Notes under the pieces: model-generated
Told to the model about the DNA's origin: nothing
Database searches by the model: none
The model's input: the letters and a program-made list of their open reading frames with translations, nothing else
Position numbers and translations under genes: made by a program
Shown: piece by piece, positions 24,734 to 35,640 of the stretch
Position numbering within the stretch: position 1 is the first letter of the stretch
Layout: every line of letters starts with the position of its first letter
Assembly (NCBI RefSeq): GCF_029962835.1
Contig: NC_080579.1
Location: 84,771,959 to 84,835,958 of the forward strand
Length of the DNA: 64,000 nt
Source: Magnolia sinica
Lineage: Eukaryota > Streptophyta > Magnoliopsida > Magnoliales > Magnoliaceae
Reading direction: 5' to 3'

Positions 24734-25231
24734 ACTACCCAGCTGTGTTGCTGTGAAGTGTGGGGCTCTGTGGGGCCCACCTTGATGTATATGTTCTATA
24801 TCCACACCGTCCATCCGTTTTGCTAGCTTATTTTAGTGCATGAAACAAAAACCGAAGCCGATCAAAAGCTCAAGTGGACCACCCCACATGAAAGAGTGGG
24901 GATAATGACACTCACCGTTGAAACCTTCCTAGGGTCCACACCGTAATGTTTATTTTCCATCCAACCCGGTTGATAAGGTCACACGGTCCTGGATGAAGGT
25001 AAAACACCAGTATCAGCTTTGATCCAAAACTTTTGTGGCCCCAAGAAGGTTTTAACGGTGGGAGTTCAATCAGCACTATTTCATGTGATGTGTTCCACTT
25101 GAGCTTCGGATCTGCTTCATTTTTTTTTCTTATATCCTCGGATGATCTGAAAAAAAGAAGAAGAATGGACGGCGTGGATATAAAACACATAAATCGACAT
25201 AGCCACATCACAGCACCACAGCTGGGGGTCG
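24734..25231. mobile_element. Palindromic MITE, terminal variant
   Basis: The arms mirror each other from 'cccaccttgatgtatatg' (24778) to 'aaaacacataaatcgacat' (25182). The outer ends differ from the GGATTGCG subfamily: ACTACCCAGCTGTGTTGCTG on the left mirrors CAGCACCACAGCTGGGGGT on the right. It may therefore be a related subfamily. Confidence 0.65.
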
Positions 25232-25499
25232 TGTCGACACGTGATCGGTTCCCCAACTCCCACAGATTGAAATGATAGGACCGCTCATCTGGTTACTCTA
25301 TACCCATCGATAAATGCTAACCGTACACGTGCGAGTGCACTTTTAAACTGTACTCGCCTCGGATGCCGACACTAGAAACATCGGGTGAGTGTGAGATTAG
25401 AGCCCCTCAACGCGTGATATCCGACGGCGTAGATTGAAATTTCTCAAAAAAAAAGCTGATGGACGCGTATTGGGTATTACCCCGCCCATCCCTAGCTAG

Positions 25500-25915
25500 G
25501 AACAGACAGGACCTTTGAGGGGTCACTTTGATGTATGGGTTTTATCCACACCGTCCATCCATTTTGCTATATCATTTTAGGGTAAAAACCCAAAATCGAG
25601 GTAGTTCCAAATATCAAGTGGACCACACACTGGAGATTAAACACCTGCAGTTGATTTTTTTTTGGGAGCCACGTAAGTTTTGGATCAAGCTTATATTTGT
25701 GTTTTCCCTTCATCCAGGTATATGTGACCTTATGAACAGGTTGGATGGAAATTAACCATCACGGTTGGCCCCAATAACGGTTCAACGGTATGTTTCGCTA
25801 TCACTAGTGCTTCCTTTGGTGTTGTCCATTTGATCATTGGATCTGTCTCATTTTTTATCTTGAACTCTAACATGATACAGTAAAATGGATGGACGGTATG
25901 GATAAAATCTATCTA
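25500..25915. mobile_element. Palindromic MITE (ends unclear)
   Basis: It begins near 'tcactttgatgtatgggttt' and ends near 'aaaatggatggacggtatgg'. Both arm signatures are present but the termini are eroded. Confidence 0.6.
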
Positions 25916-26069
25916 ATTTTCTAAAAATTAAATATTTTATAAAATTTGTTACAACCAAACACCTGCTTCTAAATTCTCCGGACGCATCGCATGATTCCTT
26001 CAGAAGCAATAATGTATGTTATGCTTATCTCGAATCATACGAATGGACAGAGGAACCATGCAAATGGAT

Positions 26070-26545
26070 AGCGGATCTGAGGTGTCACAGTGATGTATAT
26101 AGTTTATCCATACCATCCATCCATTTTTTTATATATTATTTTATGGTACAAACCCAAAAATGAGACAGTTTAAAGGCTCAAGTGGACCACACCATGGGAA
26201 GCAGTGATGATAATAACGCCCACCGTTGAAACCTTCCTAGGGCCTACCGTGAAGGTTAATTTCCATCAAACCTTTTCATAAGGTCACGTAGACCTGGATG
26301 AAGGGAAGAAATAAATACTAGCATGATCAAATATATCCGTTGCACCCAAAAAATTTCAACGATAATCGTTTAATCCCCACTATGTGGGCCATTTTAGTCT
26401 TAGATCTACTTTATTTTTGGATTTATATCATAAAATGATATGAAAAATTTTATAGACGGTGTGGATAAAACCCATACATCACGGTGGTCCCTCAGAGGCC
26501 CGGAATGTTCCTGGCCAGGGGCAGGTGTGGTACCCAATCCGCGAA
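26070..26545. mobile_element. Palindromic MITE
   Basis: Left arm 'gtgatgtatatagtttatcc' mirrors right arm 'ggataaaacccatacatcac'. The right terminus ends in ACCCAATCCGC near 26540. The outer left end is eroded. Confidence 0.6.
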
Positions 26546-26626
26546 CGTTGGACCATTGTTCAGTTTCTCTTTCTAGTTCCTACTTGATGACTTGCTAACC
26601 TCATTCTGACGTGGCATCTTTTATTT

Positions 26627-27157
26627 GGACGCGGATTGCGTCCTACGCCCGCCCGGACGGATTACCTTCCGGGCAGGGCTCTGTGGGAACCACCGTGATG
26701 TAAGTGTTTTATCCACGCCGTCCAACGATTTTTTCAGATAATTTTAATATATGAAACAAAAAATGAGGCAAGTCCAGCGCCTACGTGGACCACAACAAAC
26801 GAATCTGCACTGATAATGACATCCACCGTTGAAATCTTTCTAAGAGCCAACGTGATTTTTTTTTTTTTACCATACAATCTATTCATCAGGTCATGTAGAC
26901 GTGGATGAAGTGAAAATGCAAATATCAGCTTGATCCGAACCTTATCCAGCTCCCAAGAAGTATTTAATGGTGGACGTTCAATCCCCACTTTGTGGTCCAC
27001 TTAAGCTTGGACCTGCCTCATTTTTTATTTCATATATTAAAATTATCTGAAAAAAGCGTTGAACGGCGTGGATAAAACACTTACATCACAATGGGCCCCA
27101 CAGAGCCCTGCCCGGACGGATTACCGTCTGGGCGGGGGTAGGACGCAATCCGCGTCC
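26627..27157. mobile_element. Palindromic MITE with perfect 20-bp terminal inverted repeats
   Basis: The left end GGACGCGGATTGCGTCCTAC is the exact reverse complement of the right end. Inside, both arms carry the GCCCGGACGGATTACC block and then the family phrases. Flanks CTTTTATTT and CTTTTTTAT agree at 7 of 9 positions. This is one of the best preserved copies and a good reference for the family in this window. Confidence 0.85.
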
Positions 27158-27429
27158 CTTTTTTATAGGGTTTCCTGATAATATGCTCCCAAAAAACATC
27201 TCTCCCATTGAAATTTCGAATCTTTTGGTCGTCCAAAGGTTAATAGGAGTTCAATATTCAAAACGAAAATAGATAAATGTTGAAGGTTAAAATATTCCAA
27301 TGTAACAATTTTTGCATTTGATTACACCCATCAAAGGTGAGGCCCACCGTATGAAGGGTCTACATCAATGAAATATGACCCCCAATCCCAAGGCTAAAGT
27401 CCTAAAATATCATCGTTGCGTCAGTACGT
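27158..27429. other. Intergenic spacer
   Basis: AT-rich, no feature recognised. Confidence 0.4.
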
Positions 27430-27735
27430 AGTCTAATTTCTTAATTTTGTTTAGGTTGTCCATCTATTTCGGGTCATTATTTAAAGGCATGAGTCCAAAC
27501 ATAATATAAAAAACTCAGGTGTACCAAACCATAGAAAACCACAATGATTGAACGTTCACCATTAAAAGCTTCCTAAGGTTTTTAATGGTGGTCATTTAAC
27601 CACTACTTATTTCTTGTGGTTTGGTCAACCTGAGATTTTGATCTATTTCATTTTTTGAGCTCATGACTAAAACTGATCTGAAAATTTTGATAGACGGCAT
27701 GGATGAAACATATACATCATGGTGGGCCGGAGAAA
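27430..27735. mobile_element. Short palindromic MITE derivative
   Basis: Compact copy in which 'ggcatgagtccaaacataat' (27487) mirrors 'tttgagctcatgactaaaac' (27653), ending in 'atacatcatggtgggccgg'. The middle has been shortened. Confidence 0.6.
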
Positions 27736-27944
27736 ATGATATTAAACATTAGATTTTTCGCTTTAAATTTATACCCTTCACCATCAATCTGAACCTTCCA
27801 CAGGCCAGGCTGGTACCCTGAAAATGAAAGATGAGGGTGCTTCTTCTTTTTTATGGGCCAGGTCATGTTATAGTGCTCCCCATAGTACACATGTGCCACG
27901 TTGACACGTGTATTCCACCGCGAACAACCTCTTCATACCCGCCA

Positions 27945-28340
27945 CGTGAAATGGACCAGAAGCGTCCACAACATCTATGGACTGGTACCAAAAATCAGAC
28001 AGATATCAAATTCAAGTTGGCCACACCACAGGGAACAAAGAGGATGGGATGCTAACCGTACATTTTTTGTTGTCCATCAAGATGTTTATCTTTCATCAGA
28101 ACCTTTCATCAAGTTTGTATCATAAGGATGAAGGAAATATACAAAAATCAGGTTTATTCAAAGCTCAGGTGGGCCACAACAAATGAACCTACAGGTTTTA
28201 GTGTTATTTTACATTTTTCCCATTGGTATGGCCCATCTAAACTTTTTATTAGGCTGATCTTTTGAATGTACAGTGAAAATGGGGGCCATCACATGATGAA
28301 CGGTGTGAATTTAACATATACAACATGTGAGCCCAAATAG
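27945..28340. mobile_element. Degenerate MITE
   Basis: Family phrases 'ggccacaccacagggaacaaag' (shortened; 28019) and 'gatgaacggtgtgaattt' (28296) are in mirror order. Short overlapping open frames in all three frames here are products of the repeat. Confidence 0.5.
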
Positions 28341-28671
28341 CTTGGGTGCTTTATGCACCGGACAGCGTAAGGCAGGTTCACGTGAAACGTCTCCCGAGTG
28401 TTTATTCATTCCAGAGAGGCACATGTGACGAACAGGGGAGATGGAATGCGGGTACCGTTGTGGGCCCCACAAACAACGTATGGCTGGCATGCTATCTCCA
28501 TTGTACGTACGGTGTGGTACACCTCAATAGTAGATCAGGCTGAATTTTGGCCTTAGAGCCTAAAATCAACAGACACACATAATGCCGGGAGTGGATGTGG
28601 GTCCTCGGTATTGTATCCCACAAAATAGCTGTCCAAAGGGTCTCCTTTCAAATAGGGGCCTTATGTCTGAA

Positions 28672-28760
28672 GGGAGCAGATTAGGTGAGACCTCGGACTA
28701 ACCCAATGTCATTAGCATCGGGATTTTTAGAGGTCAATCAAATTAGCCTAATGGTTAGCT
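28672..28760. mobile_element. Isolated MITE left terminus
   Basis: GGGAGCAGATTAGGTGAG matches the left end of the family, but no arm follows. The element was truncated. Confidence 0.5.
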
Positions 28761-29009
28761 GATTATATTATGTCTACAATGTATGGTAATGACCAGTTGA
28801 ATCTATGATATTCCATTCCCGTTGGATGAGTTTATGTATAATTATTCATGGTATGATTCACAAAATTTATAAGATAGGTATGGTGGTATGAGACATTGTG
28901 TTCTAATTGTCAGCTAACATTGAGGGATGAGCCTTTTATTAGTGTACATAAAGCAATGTTAATAACAATTTGTCTATCGTATATGACTGATTAGGAGTGA
29001 CAAATCCAA

Positions 29010-29560
29010 AATGAATCAATAGACACAAAAGCGACTCCGTGCCTAGTGATCTAGTTGAGACTAGTGATAAAATGGAGGTATTCAAACTCCCCCAAAATGT
29101 TAGATGAATGAGACTTAGTAACTACTCGGATAAACATATATATCAATCGTATCGCATTAAATTAGGTTGTTGCAATTTGATACTGGAGTCACGTAATGAT
29201 AGAGTGTTGACATTTGTAAAATATGCGTTGAGGTCACTTGTGAGGGAATGTTGGATGATAAGGGCATGCATCATTTCATAATTTCATTCATGCATTAAGA
29301 AAAATATTTAGAAAATACTTATTTATCGACTTTATCATTACCTGGGTTGATTAAATTGATAATATATGTAATTTATGACTAAAGGAACCACTGAGTTAAT
29401 CACTCACTCTCACTCTGGGATGGTGTTTTAAAACACCAATCAGACGATATTATGGATGCAGGGGTTATGAGGTGGACGCGTACATGAATCCAGAGGAGGA
29501 GTTCTTCTACTTTCAGCCATCTAATGAACCAATGTAGCCAACGCGCCGCTCGGCTATATG
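29010..29560 (+). mobile_element. gypsy LTR fragment, related to the solo LTR at 52965-56193
   Basis: In plus orientation it matches the reverse complement of 53300-53800. The shared words are CGTGCCTAGTGATCT-like, GAGTGTTG(G)(A/C)CATTT, GAGGGAATGTTGGAT, GGCATGCATCATTTCAT, and the distinctive GGTGTTTTAAAACACCAATCAG. The ends are not preserved. Confidence 0.7.
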
Positions 29561-29833
29561 TGGCGGGTGTTTTAATATTGGGTGGACTTTATTATTTACA
29601 TTTGGTTTTGTATATGAGCCCCAACTTTTGACTCATGCTCTAGATAAATGCATATTATATGTTTTAGTTACCTAGTGAAGATGATTAGAATAAAGCGAAA
29701 CAAGTTTATACATTTTTTGAAGTTTTTTTTTTTTTTGAAATAAGTATTTCACCACAATTCTCTTCCTTCCGTCTATTTGAAATATTAAGAAAGCACTAGA
29801 AAAAATTCTAGTGAGGGTCCATATTTTCTATAA

Positions 29834-30142
29834 TTGATGGCAAGTGATATACAAATGAAGTTCAATAAGTACAGGGAGGAATGCCATTTGTTAATGGCCG
29901 TAGTTGTTACTCTTGATTGTTGGTATAAGATATGCATGATTAGGTTCATTTTCATGAAAATTTATTATGTTAAAAGAACGGGAAGCGAAACCTCCAAAGT
30001 TCGTGACGCAATCCAAGAATTGTACACTTTGTATATTCATACTTTACCTATAGACACAACTAGTGGTAAAGAAGTTAGAGCTTTAGGTGTTTTTACAAGT
30101 GAAGACAATGTGTTCGATGAATACACCTCTTTCTTAGCATAA
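29834..30142 (+). pseudogene. hAT transposase fragment (RNase H-fold / DUF4413-like)
   Basis: The 102-residue open frame begins MMASDIQMKFNKYREECHLL and continues MAVVVTLDCWYKICMIRFIF. This matches the plant hAT pattern 'M...M..KF.KYW.ECNLLMAIA.VLDPR.KM..I.F.F..IY' from the region between the RNase H-fold core and the C-terminal dimerisation domain (RICESLEEPER/DAYSLEEPER-type proteins). The usual VLDPRYK is changed to TLDCWYK. The N-terminal BED finger, the catalytic core and the dimerisation domain are not seen nearby, so this is an isolated fragment that would not encode an active transposase. Confidence 0.75.
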
Positions 30143-30875
30143 GAATAAACAAAATATCATATATAGGAATTAGAGTTATACTTGTATATTAAAGTGCTAA
30201 TCGTAAGACGCCTATAATCAGACTTTGATGCTTTGGGATTGTGGAAGATGAGAGTTAGTGAATCAAAACACTCCATATTATCAGTGATGACACGGGATAT
30301 ATTATCAATTTCAAATTCAACAGTGGTATCTTAATCAACTTTTAGTATAAGGAGTAGGGTTGTGAGCAAGCATTGAAGCTTACCTGTACTAAAAAAAAAG
30401 AGTTAATGCATTAATTTGTACATAAGGGCCTGTTTGGGCATTTGCGTTAGGGTAGATTAAATGGGATAGAATTGCGCTGACAGCAACATTTATGATAGAC
30501 AGTGGACTGTCTGGGGATAGAAGTATACACCTTTATCCTAGGATGGATCCGACATTATGTTTGGAATTCATGGGATTCCCTTCATCCCATAGGATATCAC
30601 AGTGGGGCTGTTTGGATTTGTCATGGGATACAATATATGGTAAAAACTAAGATGAGCTTCATCAATGATCCATAGTCAGTACTCAATATCATCATCGGGG
30701 ATTGTTGGATGGACCTCGTTTTTTGACACAGTCACATCCAAGGTTAGGCCTACCTGATGTCCGCCTTGGATTCATGCTCCACCATGTGTGTGATTGGGCC
30801 AGCTGGTATTCAACGCCCATCGTTGGAAAATTTGCGGGGCCACATAAGTTTTGGATTAGAATGATATTTATGCAT
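30143..30875. other. Intergenic with two hAT-MITE-like ends
   Basis: GGGCCTGTTTGGGCATTTGCG (30427, shortened) and GGGGCTGTTTGGATTTG (30605) are typical starts of plant GGGCCTGTTTGG-type miniature elements. Both point the same way and no matching right ends are evident. Confidence 0.4.
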
Positions 30876-31390
30876 GAGAAATCGGATGGCGTACTGAGTT
30901 ACTAGTACCCTTTTATGGTACTAAGTAAACTCTGTTGGACCCACTGTGAATGTATGTAGTTTATCCACACCGTCCATCTGTTTTTCCATCTCATTTTAGG
31001 GGCTGAGTCCAAAATTTAAGCCTATCAAGAGCTCAGGTAGACCACACCACATGAAATAATGAGAATAATGATTTCCACCATTGAAACCTTTCCAAGGCTC
31101 ACGGTGATGTTTGTTTGCCATCTAACTTGTTCATAAGATCATATGTTCATGGATGAAGATAAAACATAAATATCAGCTTCATCCGAAACTTCTGTGACCC
31201 CAAGAATTTTTCAACAGTAGACATTCAATTCAAAACCATTATTTGTAGTATGGTCCACTTGAGCTTAGGATATGATTCATTTCTGGGCTCAATCCCTAAA
31301 ATTATCTGGTAAAATGACTGGACAGAGTGGATAAAATACATAAATCACGGTGGACCACATAGAGTTTACTCAGTACACAATCAGCTTCCC
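30876..31390. mobile_element. Palindromic MITE
   Basis: The left end ATCGGATGGCGTACTGAG mirrors the right end CTCAGTACACAATCAGC. The arms contain 'ccacaccgtccatctg' (30965) and 'gactggacagagtggat' (31315). 'GTACTGAGTTACTAGTACCC' near the left end is a local variation. Confidence 0.7.
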
Positions 31391-31583
31391 GTGCCTACAG
31401 TGTTGGCTCAAGAATGGTTTTACGGTGAACTCGTGTGGTACACTTTTGCTACTTACCCATTTTTAGTCATCATAGCATTTGAGACTTTCACTCTTCCTAC
31501 CATATGTGCCCCACCATTAGCCTCATCTGAGGACCCCCTCTTTCCTATTCACAAAAATTGATCAATGACATCTGCTCAAGGCT

Positions 31584-31719
31584 CCTCTTACAAGCCGAGC
31601 TTCATTGGTGAGGCGGGGCATTTGAGTTTGGGCCTCTTACAAGTCGAGCTTCCTTGGTGAGGCGGGGCATTTACGTTTGGACCTCTTACAAGCCGAGCTT
31701 CATTGGTGAGGTGGGACAT
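31584..31719 (+). repeat. Three tandem copies of a 49-bp unit
   Basis: Units start at 31584, 31633 and 31682, each beginning CCTCTTACAAG and containing GAGCTTC(A/C)TTGGTGAGG. The first two share GCGGGGCATTT. Frame-shifting length and no open frame, so it is non-coding. Confidence 0.85.
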
Positions 31720-32926
31720 GTAATCCGGCATGTTGTTCACCAACCCATCCTTATACGGAGGTGGAACATAAGCTGGATACGGATGTTAACATCTGTTTAA
31801 CATAAGTTGAAATATTACCACAAAAGGCATTGATTCTTCCACTGATACCTATCCTAGACTCAACGAATACGTTATATGCTCAAATCATATCAACTCCCGA
31901 AATTTCCATAAAAAATTCCTCAACTTCTTTCACGTTTCGTCACTCTCCCCTACCAAACGACCGTAATGTTTATGTCATGGTGATTAATCAGATTGAGACT
32001 GCCACCTCACAGATCTTCAACCAGGAAAATAAAATGTTCTCTGCAAAAGCAATACGAAATGAATGTCGAATTACTATCTCATTTTTTATCTTGGTAAGAA
32101 TTCTGCAAAAAAAAAAAAAAAGAAAAAGAAATAAAGAAATAAAGAAAAGAAATTGATATAAATCTACCGGTCCATTCGCTAAAACTTACACATGCTGAGA
32201 GAATCAAGACCTGCAGACTTGCGTGGTTGTATGTTGCACGACCTTACTGTGGAAGGATGTAGAATCAAGGCAATCAATCCCAAATTCTTTACTCAATTAA
32301 ATTAGGCACAAATTACGAATACGTAGATATTTAGTGAAAATCATGTCAAACCTGAGGACGAGAATATATGGTTTAACATTAAAACCATCCTACATTGACC
32401 CAGTAAACTGCTTCATATGCTTCTACCAGATCATGTGTACTACCTATTAAAGACGGGATATGTCAGTATGTGATGATATGTATTGAGAGAATGAAAAAAT
32501 TAAACATATCAATTTAACACATGATCCTCCGTTGATCCGGTAGTTATTCTCATGCAATTGATCGACTCATATATCTACACATGCGTGCACATATTATATA
32601 TACTTATAATATAATCGATAGGATTTCGGAACATCATGTCTGGTCCTTGAAAAATTATCTTCTCACAGCCGGTCCAAATGCTGTGAACTACATTTTCACT
32701 CCCCACTATTGGGCGATGGTTAAAAGAATGTAATGCATACTACATACAGTAGATGAAAACACATGTTATTGGAAATAGATCAGCCAGTATTTAGTACATA
32801 CATATTTATATAAAGTTAAAATATATAAATATCTCTGAGTTATACATGCCAAAGAAAAATGGTACTGGAATCAACTATCTGATGTCTATCAACAACTATA
32901 TTAGAACAAGTGGTGGAACACATTTC
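31720..32926. other. Intergenic, nothing recognised
   Basis: The 108-residue frame at 31830-32156 ends in a lysine-rich read-through of a poly-A/GAAA tract and has no domain. AT-rich thereafter. Confidence 0.4.
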
Positions 32927-33305
32927 CTATAGCTCAATGATTATATATAATATGAAGAATGTAACCAGGATGCCAATTACTAATGCAGTCACTCTTTCCC
33001 AGTCACACGTGGGGGTATTAACTGTTTGGGTACTCCTGCACACCATAGATCTAGAAATATCTTGGATGGAATTAGTGACATAGGTCGGTTTTTCAACGTC
33101 ATCACAACTTTGGGTCATTATCTCACTACTTGTACTTGCTTGGTTAGAATTCCACCATGCAGTCGCGTCTTGGATTGATTTGAAGGAATGATGTCTGGCA
33201 TCACTGTATCCTTCTACATGCAATCGTGCCTCATCTCAAGACATATATATGCCAGGTCGACGACCAACGAGTATGACGTAATACTTACTTGAACCCATTT
33301 CCATT
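32927..33305 (-). pseudogene. RNase H1 N-terminal (viroplasmin-like) domain protein with membrane tail, broken
   Basis: On the minus strand the segment reads YYVILVGRRPGIYMS, then an in-frame TGA where the family has Trp. It then reads DEARLH, then after a frame change VEGYSDARHHSFKSIQDA and TAWWN. This is the VGR.PGIY.SW.E...V.GY..A.HKSF..(K/I).EA..WW signature of the RNase H1 N-terminal / caulimovirus viroplasmin fold, which binds RNA-DNA hybrids in other proteins. The frame change coincides with a tandem GCATGCAT, suggesting a 4-base duplication. The open part (98 residues, 33223 to 32927) ends in a hydrophobic helix VTALVIGILVTFFILYIIIE, a possible tail anchor. The RNase H catalytic domain is absent. 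Function unknown. Confidence 0.6.
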
Positions 33306-33559
33306 CACATAAACAGAACCAAGATACGCAATTGTGCATGTTATACAATGGATATATATATAAAAGCATATAAAGTTAATCGCACTTTAAAGGGCATTTT
33401 AGAATGACCTAAAACATACTGTCATGCATATGGTATAGAGTATGAATATCCAAAATCATAAAATATGGTATCACCAAATTCAACAAAAATACGAGTATAG
33501 TTATTACATATCCCATCAAATTTAGTCACTTATATAATAGCGTAATTAAGGTTGATATA

Positions 33560-33823
33560 TCCATCAAGTAGAACCCCCACCAACATTACCATTCATATGA
33601 GATAGTGGTTTTTTCAACCAATCGACCCTTCGCTTTGGTCGAAGACTTATGAAAAAGGATGCTAGATGTTTATCCTTACTTAAAAGCCAACCAACCTAGA
33701 TGAATTCATGGTTGGTCAGCCCTGTAATCTCTTCAAGGATGTCTAAGACTTTACTTGTGTGGTTGACTGAATTGCCAAGTCCAAATTTGCCAATTGCATT
33801 TACCACACCATCTAGAGATAAAC
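33560..33823 (-). pseudogene. Myb/SANT-like protein, C-terminal part (downstream of insertion)
   Basis: The minus strand reads LSLDGVVNAIGKFGLG, then KVLDILEEITGLTNHEF, a stop, then KDKHLASFFISLRP and RRVDWL. This resembles the helical C-terminal tail of plant Myb/SANT-like DNA-binding proteins, which are frequent in transposon-derived families (for example Harbinger-associated MYB-like proteins). Reading in the same frame continues past the stop to about 33560. The upstream half of the codon series lies at 39597 and beyond, beyond the inserted CRM-like element. The RNase H1-N-like remnant follows about 255 bases downstream on the same strand. The family is inferred from pattern only. Confidence 0.5.
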
Positions 33824-34513
33824 TGATGTAGAGCGGGTCGCGGACAATTACATGGCCAAGATGGATCAGAAAAGGCCCGGTTGATCCAGACCATCGAACC
33901 TTAAATCGGGCGTATCTTGCAATCTGGAATGAGTTATGTGACATAAAATATATGATTTTGGGGTAGAACGAGCTACTGAAGCCAACCAACCCGCTATGCC
34001 GGGTTGCGCAGCCCGGAATTGCGAAAAACCCCTGGATTGACGGTCGTTTCCCTGTTTTAATTTCATTTTTACTATAAATAGTAAGTTTTAGTTTGATTAT
34101 AACTCTTCATCCATCGGGCTTTAGGAGTTGCGCCCAACGTGAAAAGAGCTTAGAATAATTAGGAGAACGGTTTGGTGAAGCCAAATAGGACACTTACTAT
34201 TTTTGGCCGAAAACCTTGCGCACTAGTAGACATCACGACCGTCTATAAATAGTAAGTTTACTATTTATAGTAAGTCGTGGATTCTAAGAGTTTGAGTTGT
34301 AGTTTGATTCTAATTTCTTTCCCATTGCTTGGTAGCCCTATTTAAAGGGTTGTAAACTCGTTTTTAATCATCAATTAATCAATTTCGAATTTATTAGAAT
34401 TTATTTCTATTTTCTACTTTCTTTCCTCGTGGATTCGAAAAGTCTCTGTGAGGAGTCCAGAGAAGCTCCGTGGATTCGGAGTAGTTATCCTCATCACATT
34501 CATCCCTGCGTCA
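33824..34513 (+). repeat. CRM-like 5' LTR
   Basis: About 690 bases, TG...CA. It contains a 28-base perfect hairpin over a TATA-like motif at 34243-34270. It differs from the 3' LTR by a short indel near 33995-34010 and scattered substitutions. Confidence 0.9.
34243..34270 (+). promoter_or_regulatory. Hairpin overlapping LTR TATA motif
   Basis: CTATAAATAGTAA and TTACTATTTATAG are exact 13-base inverted repeats separated by GT. CTATAAATAG is a good plant TATA box in the expected mid-LTR position, so the hairpin presents the same motif on both strands. It is conserved at 39321-39348 in the 3' LTR. Confidence 0.6.
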
Positions 34514-34514
34514 A

Positions 34515-34527
34515 TTGGTATCAAAGC
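34515..34527 (+). other. Primer-binding site (initiator tRNA-Met type)
   Basis: TTGGTATCAAAGC begins two bases after the LTR end. It differs by one base from the TGGTATCAGAGC complement of the tRNA-Met 3' end used by most plant gypsy elements. Confidence 0.8.
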
Positions 34528-34546
34528 GAGGATTCCCCTCGGGCCG

Positions 34547-35640
34547 ATGGCAAACAACGAAGGTATAAATCAAAATCCTGTGGACGGTGATCCAGGGATT
34601 CGTTATCTTTCGGAAAGAATGGAAGCTTTCCACCGGGGGAGTCAGTTGACCATGCAAGGGCTGCAGGCAACTCTCGACCGTCTTACAGATGCGCTACTTC
34701 CACCCCGAACCCTAGGCGGTGCTCCATCACCCATGGTGGCTCCACCACCCATGGTTGCTGTACGACCCAACCCCGATTTTCGTAGAGCACTACCAGTGGC
34801 AAACCGTAGGGCTACACCAGAGGATTCAAGTTCTAGCGACGAGGACCTTAATGAGGGTTTTGCTCGACGACCAATCCATGGAGGTGATCATCTAGATCGT
34901 GCTGAAAGAGACTATCGAGGTAAGGCTGAACTTCCTAGTTTTAACGGTTTATTACGCATAGAAGATTTTCTCGATTGGCTAGCCGAAGTAGAGAGATACT
35001 TTGATTACATGGACGTGCCAGATCATAAAAGGGTAAAATTGGTAGCGTTTAAATTAAAATCTGGTGCTTCTGCATGGTGGGAACAATTACAACTCTCACG
35101 AGCCCGCCAGAACAAGGCACCCATCTCATCATGGCCACGGATGAGACGTCTTCTTCGATCACGATTTCTCCCCAGTGATATAGATATTATTCCAACAATA
35201 TCAAAATTGCAGACAAAAAAACGATATATCTACAAAGAATTTCAACGGTTGGCTACGCGAAATGATCTATCTGAGTCACCGAAGGTGGCACGATTTATAG
35301 GTGGGTTGCGGCCAACAATTCAAGACCAAGTTCAGATGTACCCGGGATCGTGGATGAAGCGATTCAATTGGCGGGTAGGGCAAAAACACAACTTGCAAAC
35401 TCTGCTCGTCCATATCCTTCAAATCGACCCCCATGACGGGTCCCACGCAGGATCGTCCACGAGGAAAAGACCCAGTGCCTCAACTTCCTACAACCGCCAA
35501 CCGTGATACGGGTCCATCTCGACCTCAACGTGCGGCACCCACAAAGTCAGTAGAATTCCAAATCCTTATACTCGGCCAAGGTCGAACAATTATTACTATC
35601 GGGCCACTTATCAAACACTTGTCCTCAACGTCCCGCAGCG
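34547..35640 (+). pseudogene. gag of CRM-like element, frameshifted
   Basis: The likely start is ATG at 34547, just after the primer site; the open frame extends upstream into the LTR without meaning. Residues run through an acidic serine-rich linker into the retrotransposon gag (capsid-like) core: LPSFNGLLRIEDFLDWLAEV, then FDYMDVPDHKRVKLVAFKLK, then ASAWWEQLQ. The frame slips around 35345-35430, and the continuation is read in another frame (proline/arginine-rich, 35433 on). The zinc knuckle is reduced to its GHLSNTC half at about 35605. Gag would form the particle and bind RNA; this copy is non-functional. Confidence 0.8.

Noticed and set aside
31584..31719. CRISPR-like array
   Set aside because: Units are contiguous 49-bp tandem copies without unique spacers, in plant DNA.
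31830..32156. 108-residue plus-strand frame
   Set aside because: Ends in a lysine-rich poly-A read-through. No domain or supporting signals.
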